Origin: Paludibacter sp.
GTDB lineage: Bacteria; Bacteroidota; Bacteroidia; Bacteroidales; Paludibacteraceae
Assembly: GCA_031284665.1 (NCBI GenBank)
Contig: JAITXR010000406.1
Span: forward strand, 1-8,226
DNA length: 8,226 nucleotides
Direction: 5' to 3'
Shown here: in pieces, positions 4,985 to 8,226 of the stretch
How the letters are laid out: every line of letters starts with the position of its first letter
Position numbering within the stretch: position 1 is the first letter of the stretch
Program-made: the position numbers and the translations under genes
The notes under the pieces: model-generated
Told to the model about the DNA's origin: nothing
Seen by the model: the letters and a program-made list of their open reading frames with translations, nothing else
Database searches by the model: none

Positions 4985-7900
4985 TTAAAATGTTACATTA
5001 AGTCCAAAAGTATAAGTTCTTGCCTTTGGATAAGAATTATAGTCGTAGTTTGGAGTCGGGAATCCGCTTACTCCGCCCGGTTGAGTATTTACATCAGGGT
5101 CAATACCTGAGTAACTGTTGAGGCAGAATAAATTCGTACCTGTAAAGTATAATCTTATGCTGTTGATATGAAGTTTGCTCATAAGACTTTTTGGCAATGT
5201 ATATCCCAAAGTTAGATTTTGCAAACGCAGGTAGGATGCATCTTCGATAAATTCGGATGAAACAATACCGTATTCGCTAAAATTCAATGGATATTTGCTG
5301 TTGGCATTCATAGCGTTCAAAGCATCGGGGTCGGTAACCAAATAAATATCACCACTATTATCAATGTCATAAACTTGATAGCAATCCTTCACAAATGCCA
5401 GACGGTTGTATCCAAACCCTGTGTCTTTATTACCCATCAGACCGTTCATTGCATTGGCATTATATACACTTCCTCCGATTTGATAGATAAAGCCTGCCGA
5501 AAAATCAATATTTTTATATCCGGCATTGATGGTAAGCCCACCGCTATGTTCAGCCATTGCTTTGCCAATAACGGTTTTATCGGCATCTTCTATTATGCCG
5601 TTCTTATCCGTGTCAACAAACTTAGCCATACCGGGGAATGCATTTTGACCTGTTGCAAGTTTGAAACCTGAAAGCATTAATGCAGAATAGTTTGCAATAT
5701 CGCCTTTTTTTGTGTCGGGTATTCCTTGTTTCAGGGTATAAATTTTGCTTGTCGGGTCGTAAGTAAAATCGTTTACGGTATAAAATCCTGCTGATTTGAA
5801 GCCCTGAATTAAACCTACCGGTTGCCCAACGCGAATAATATAGTCATAAGCCGGTTTTGACATAGTCGAACCCCAATCGGTGCGAGTATCAACCAATACG
5901 CCATCAATCAGATTATCTACATTATTATGGTTGTAGTTGTAAGTGAGATTAACTCCCAAACGCCAATCTTTTTTACGAATAATATCCCAGCCAAGTGCTA
6001 ATTCAACACCTTTGTTGGATGTTTGTCCTACGTTCTGATATTGATACGAATGTCCTAAAGTTGGGTCAATTGGTACTCTCATCAGAATATTTGAAGTTGT
6101 GTTCCAATACAAATCCAAAGAACCATGTAATTTGTTTTTAAAGAATCCGTAATCAATACCAATATTACGCGACGTAGTAGTTTCCCATTTCAAATCTCTA
6201 TTTTCCATCATATCATCAGGAACATAGCTAATAATTTTTTGTCCATCAATGGGAACAACGCTTGTTGTCCATTTTTCTTTCCAAAGTCCGGAGTCAATAT
6301 TGTCGGCACCTGAAGTACCAATCGAAAGGCGAAGTTTTAAATTATCCAACCAACCTTTTGTGCTTTCCATAAATTCTTCGTCCGAAATACGCCATGCAGC
6401 AGCAGCAGCGGGGAAATATCCCCATTGGTGATTTGGAGCGAACTTTGAAGAGCCATCGGCACGGAAAGTAAGTGTCAGCAAATAACGTCCTTTATATGCA
6501 TAGTTTGCACGCCCGAATCCGGAAACACTCTTTGTTGGAGTACCTATAATATTATTGAAACTATCTAATTTTTTTGATGGGTCATCCTTCCCTGTTAAAG
6601 GTGAGTTTGCCGTCATATTTAGCATACCAAAAGCATTATCCATTGTAAAGCCTTCCGGATATCCATATCCATCAATCACACTCGAACTCGAATGCGAATT
6701 AAGCAATTCGTGACCTAACAGAATGGATGCCTTGTGGTCTTTGCCTAAACCTTGAATATCATAATTTAAGGTTGTAGCCCAACGCACAGAATATCCGTCT
6801 CCTTTGGTTAATCTGGCTTCGCTATACGATGTGAAATTAGGGTCACCGGCATTCCAATATTTTGCTGTACTCCAATTTTCTCGGAGCGAGAGTTCAGTGT
6901 TGGCTGTTAACCCTTTGAGTATATTCCAGTTAAGAGTTCCTCTTGCATTAATATTTTGACGGTTGTTGATATTTGTGTAATTATTGATATTATCAACAGG
7001 ATTTCTGTTTACTTCTACGTTTCCGCTACCAAGTCCAAGATGACTTGCATCTCCATCTCCAAGCGGATTGTCGATAGGACGATAACCAAATACAGAAGTT
7101 GCCATACCAAAATTGTTACCATCAATTACCATTTGCGCATAACGCAAATCAACATCAAACGACAAAGTTTTGGTAATTTTTTGATTTACTTTGAAGTTGG
7201 CATTATAACGCTTGAAATCCGAATTTATACGAATACCTTCGTCGTCGGCATAATTGAGCGATGCATAATATTTTGTACCTGCATTACCGCCTGCAAGCGA
7301 CAAATCGTGATTCCACGAATTTGCAGTACGCATTAAATCGTTGATGTAATTGTGTGATGTAACATTTTTATATTCATTCAGATGATTTCCATTAGCGGAA
7401 CCTAATCCAAAATATTGAGCCACATTTTTACCATAAGTTTCACCATAAGACGAAGAATATGCCCAGTTCCAATATACATAATCGTAAGCATCGAGTACAT
7501 CCAGTACTTCAGGATTCTGTTTTGCTTGATAATAAACATTATAACGAACTTGAGGTTTTCCTTCTTTTGCCTGTTTGGTTGTAACAAGAATTACTCCGTT
7601 TGCACCACGAGCACCATAGATTGCAGTAGATGCTGCATCTTTCAGTACATCAATACTTTCGACATTAGAAGCAGGAATGTCGTCAATACTATTCATCTGC
7701 ACTCCATCTACTACAAACAGAGGTTCGTTCGATTGTGTAATAGAGCCACCTCCACGTACACGCACCGACATTGTTGCTCCCGGACGACCATCCTGAGAAG
7801 TTACTGTAACACCCGGAAGTTGTCCTTGCAATGCTTGAACAATATTGGTAACCGGGTTAGCGGCAAGTTTTTCGCCTGTAACCGAAGCCACAGAACCGGT

Positions 7901-8226
7901 AAGGTCGCGGCGCTTCATTGTGCCGTAACCAACCACTACTACTTCGTCGAGTAGTGCATTGTCTTCTTCCAAAGTAACATTGAGAGTGCTAAGACTGCCA
8001 ACCGCTACTTCTTTGGCTGTGTACCCGATATACGAGAAAACCAAAGTTGAGCGCTGTCCTACCGATACGGAATAATTACCGTTAGAGTCGGTAATAGTTC
8101 CATTGACAGTGCCTTTTTCCTGTACGCTTACTCCTATTAGCGGCTCGCCGGCAGCATCTTTTACCGTGCCGGAAACTGCGTGATTCTGAGCAAACGAGAA
8201 CATCCAAGTTATGCTTATGGCTATAA
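4985..8226 (-). CDS. SusC/RagA-family TonB-linked outer-membrane transporter (5' end outside window)
   Basis: A TonB-dependent barrel that imports large nutrients captured by its SusD partner. The frame stays open to the window edge; in-frame codons before the methionine at 8203 read IAISITW, continuing into MFSFAQ. This is the end of a signal peptide, cleaved near AQ-N, so the true start lies beyond 8226. Numbering from M8203: a carboxypeptidase-regulatory-like beta domain (about 8-80), TonB box DEVVVVGYG (86-94), plug domain (about 98-212) with the SusC signature VRVRGGGSITQSNEPLFVVDGVQ and NVESIDVLKDAASTAIYGARGANG, then the 22-strand-type barrel to the terminal aromatic residue (TFGLNVTF). 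An EF-hand-like calcium loop, DTDKNGIIEDAD, is at 864-875. There is no STN signalling domain: the regulatory-like domain directly follows the signal peptide. Hence ECF sigma/anti-sigma signalling through this protein is not expected. The operon promoter lies outside the window. Confidence 0.96.
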   Translation of the reverse strand, partial: IAISITWMFSFAQNHAVSGTVKDAAGEPLIGVSVQEKGTVNGTITDSNGNYSVSVGQRSTLVFSYIGYTAKEVAVGSLSTLNVTLEEDNALLDEVVVVGYGTMKRRDLTGSVASVTGEKLAANPVTNIVQALQGQLPGVTVTSQDGRPGATMSVRVRGGGSITQSNEPLFVVDGVQMNSIDDIPASNVESIDVLKDAASTAIYGARGANGVILVTTKQAKEGKPQVRYNVYYQAKQNPEVLDVLDAYDYVYWNWAYSSSYGETYGKNVAQYFGLGSANGNHLNEYKNVTSHNYINDLMRTANSWNHDLSLAGGNAGTKYYASLNYADDEGIRINSDFKRYNANFKVNQKITKTLSFDVDLRYAQMVIDGNNFGMATSVFGYRPIDNPLGDGDASHLGLGSGNVEVNRNPVDNINNYTNINNRQNINARGTLNWNILKGLTANTELSLRENWSTAKYWNAGDPNFTSYSEARLTKGDGYSVRWATTLNYDIQGLGKDHKASILLGHELLNSHSSSSVIDGYGYPEGFTMDNAFGMLNMTANSPLTGKDDPSKKLDSFNNIIGTPTKSVSGFGRANYAYKGRYLLTLTFRADGSSKFAPNHQWGYFPAAAAAWRISDEEFMESTKGWLDNLKLRLSIGTSGADNIDSGLWKEKWTTSVVPIDGQKIISYVPDDMMENRDLKWETTTSRNIGIDYGFFKNKLHGSLDLYWNTTSNILMRVPIDPTLGHSYQYQNVGQTSNKGVELALGWDIIRKKDWRLGVNLTYNYNHNNVDNLIDGVLVDTRTDWGSTMSKPAYDYIIRVGQPVGLIQGFKSAGFYTVNDFTYDPTSKIYTLKQGIPDTKKGDIANYSALMLSGFKLATGQNAFPGMAKFVDTDKNGIIEDADKTVIGKAMAEHSGGLTINAGYKNIDFSAGFIYQIGGSVYNANAMNGLMGNKDTGFGYNRLAFVKDCYQVYDIDNSGDIYLVTDPDALNAMNANSKYPLNFSEYGIVSSEFIEDASYLRLQNLTLGYTLPKSLMSKLHINSIRLYFTGTNLFCLNSYSGIDPDVNTQPGGVSGFPTPNYDYNSYPKARTYTFGLNVTF

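Noticed and set aside
6956..7954. Plus-strand open frames opposite susC (for example 6956-7336 and 7415-7954)
   Set aside because: They are antisense to a strongly supported barrel gene, are Cys/Ile/Arg-rich in a way typical of reversed coding sequence, and have no family resemblance.
8201..8203. Methionine at 8203 as the SusC start
   Set aside because: In-frame hydrophobic codons continue to the window edge and complete a signal peptide, so this methionine is internal to it.

Overview
The window looks like chromosomal DNA of a Bacteroidota (Bacteroidetes) bacterium, probably Bacteroidales-like. The evidence is a type IX secretion (T9SS) C-terminal sorting tail, a GldD lipoprotein, a SusC/SusD pair, A-rich rather than Shine-Dalgarno-rich leaders before most genes, and TAnnTTTG promoter-like motifs. 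This assignment is inferred from gene families; no rRNA or tRNA is present.

Layout, left to right. (1) Positions 1-108 hold the last 35 codons of a plus-strand gene whose product carries a T9SS type A sorting domain. (2) Positions 109-376 are gene-free and repeat-rich: a 4 x 7 bp tandem repeat, a MITE-like element with imperfect terminal inverted repeats, a CCCCGA hairpin, a promoter-like TAATTTTG and a 31-bp near-perfect palindrome. (3) Positions 377-1141 encode LptB, the ATPase of the lipopolysaccharide transporter. (4) Positions 1142-1540 are again gene-free and made largely of short repeats, including a 42-bp direct repeat, a second CCCCGA hairpin and more heptamer repeats. (5) Positions 1541-2727 are a two-gene unit: gldD and a 4'-phosphopantetheinyl transferase, overlapping by 4 bp (ATGA). 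(6) A perfect 36-bp palindrome at 2757-2792 separates convergent transcription units as a likely bidirectional terminator. (7) On the minus strand, a SusC-type TonB-dependent transporter (stop at 4985, 5' end beyond the window) is followed after 22 bp by a large SusD-like lipoprotein (4962-2812).

The plus-strand genes concern the cell envelope (LPS export, gliding/T9SS-associated lipoprotein, T9SS cargo) plus carrier-protein activation. The minus-strand pair forms an outer-membrane nutrient uptake complex: SusC is the barrel and SusD the substrate-binding lid. No glycoside hydrolase, peptidase or sigma/anti-sigma regulator lies in the visible part, so its substrate cannot be told from here.

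I found no convincing undescribed system. The points most worth a second look are the intergenic repeats clustered around lptB, the palindrome placed about where an lptB transcript would begin, and the unusually long SusD. No CRISPR array, tRNA, rRNA, transposase or phage gene was seen.
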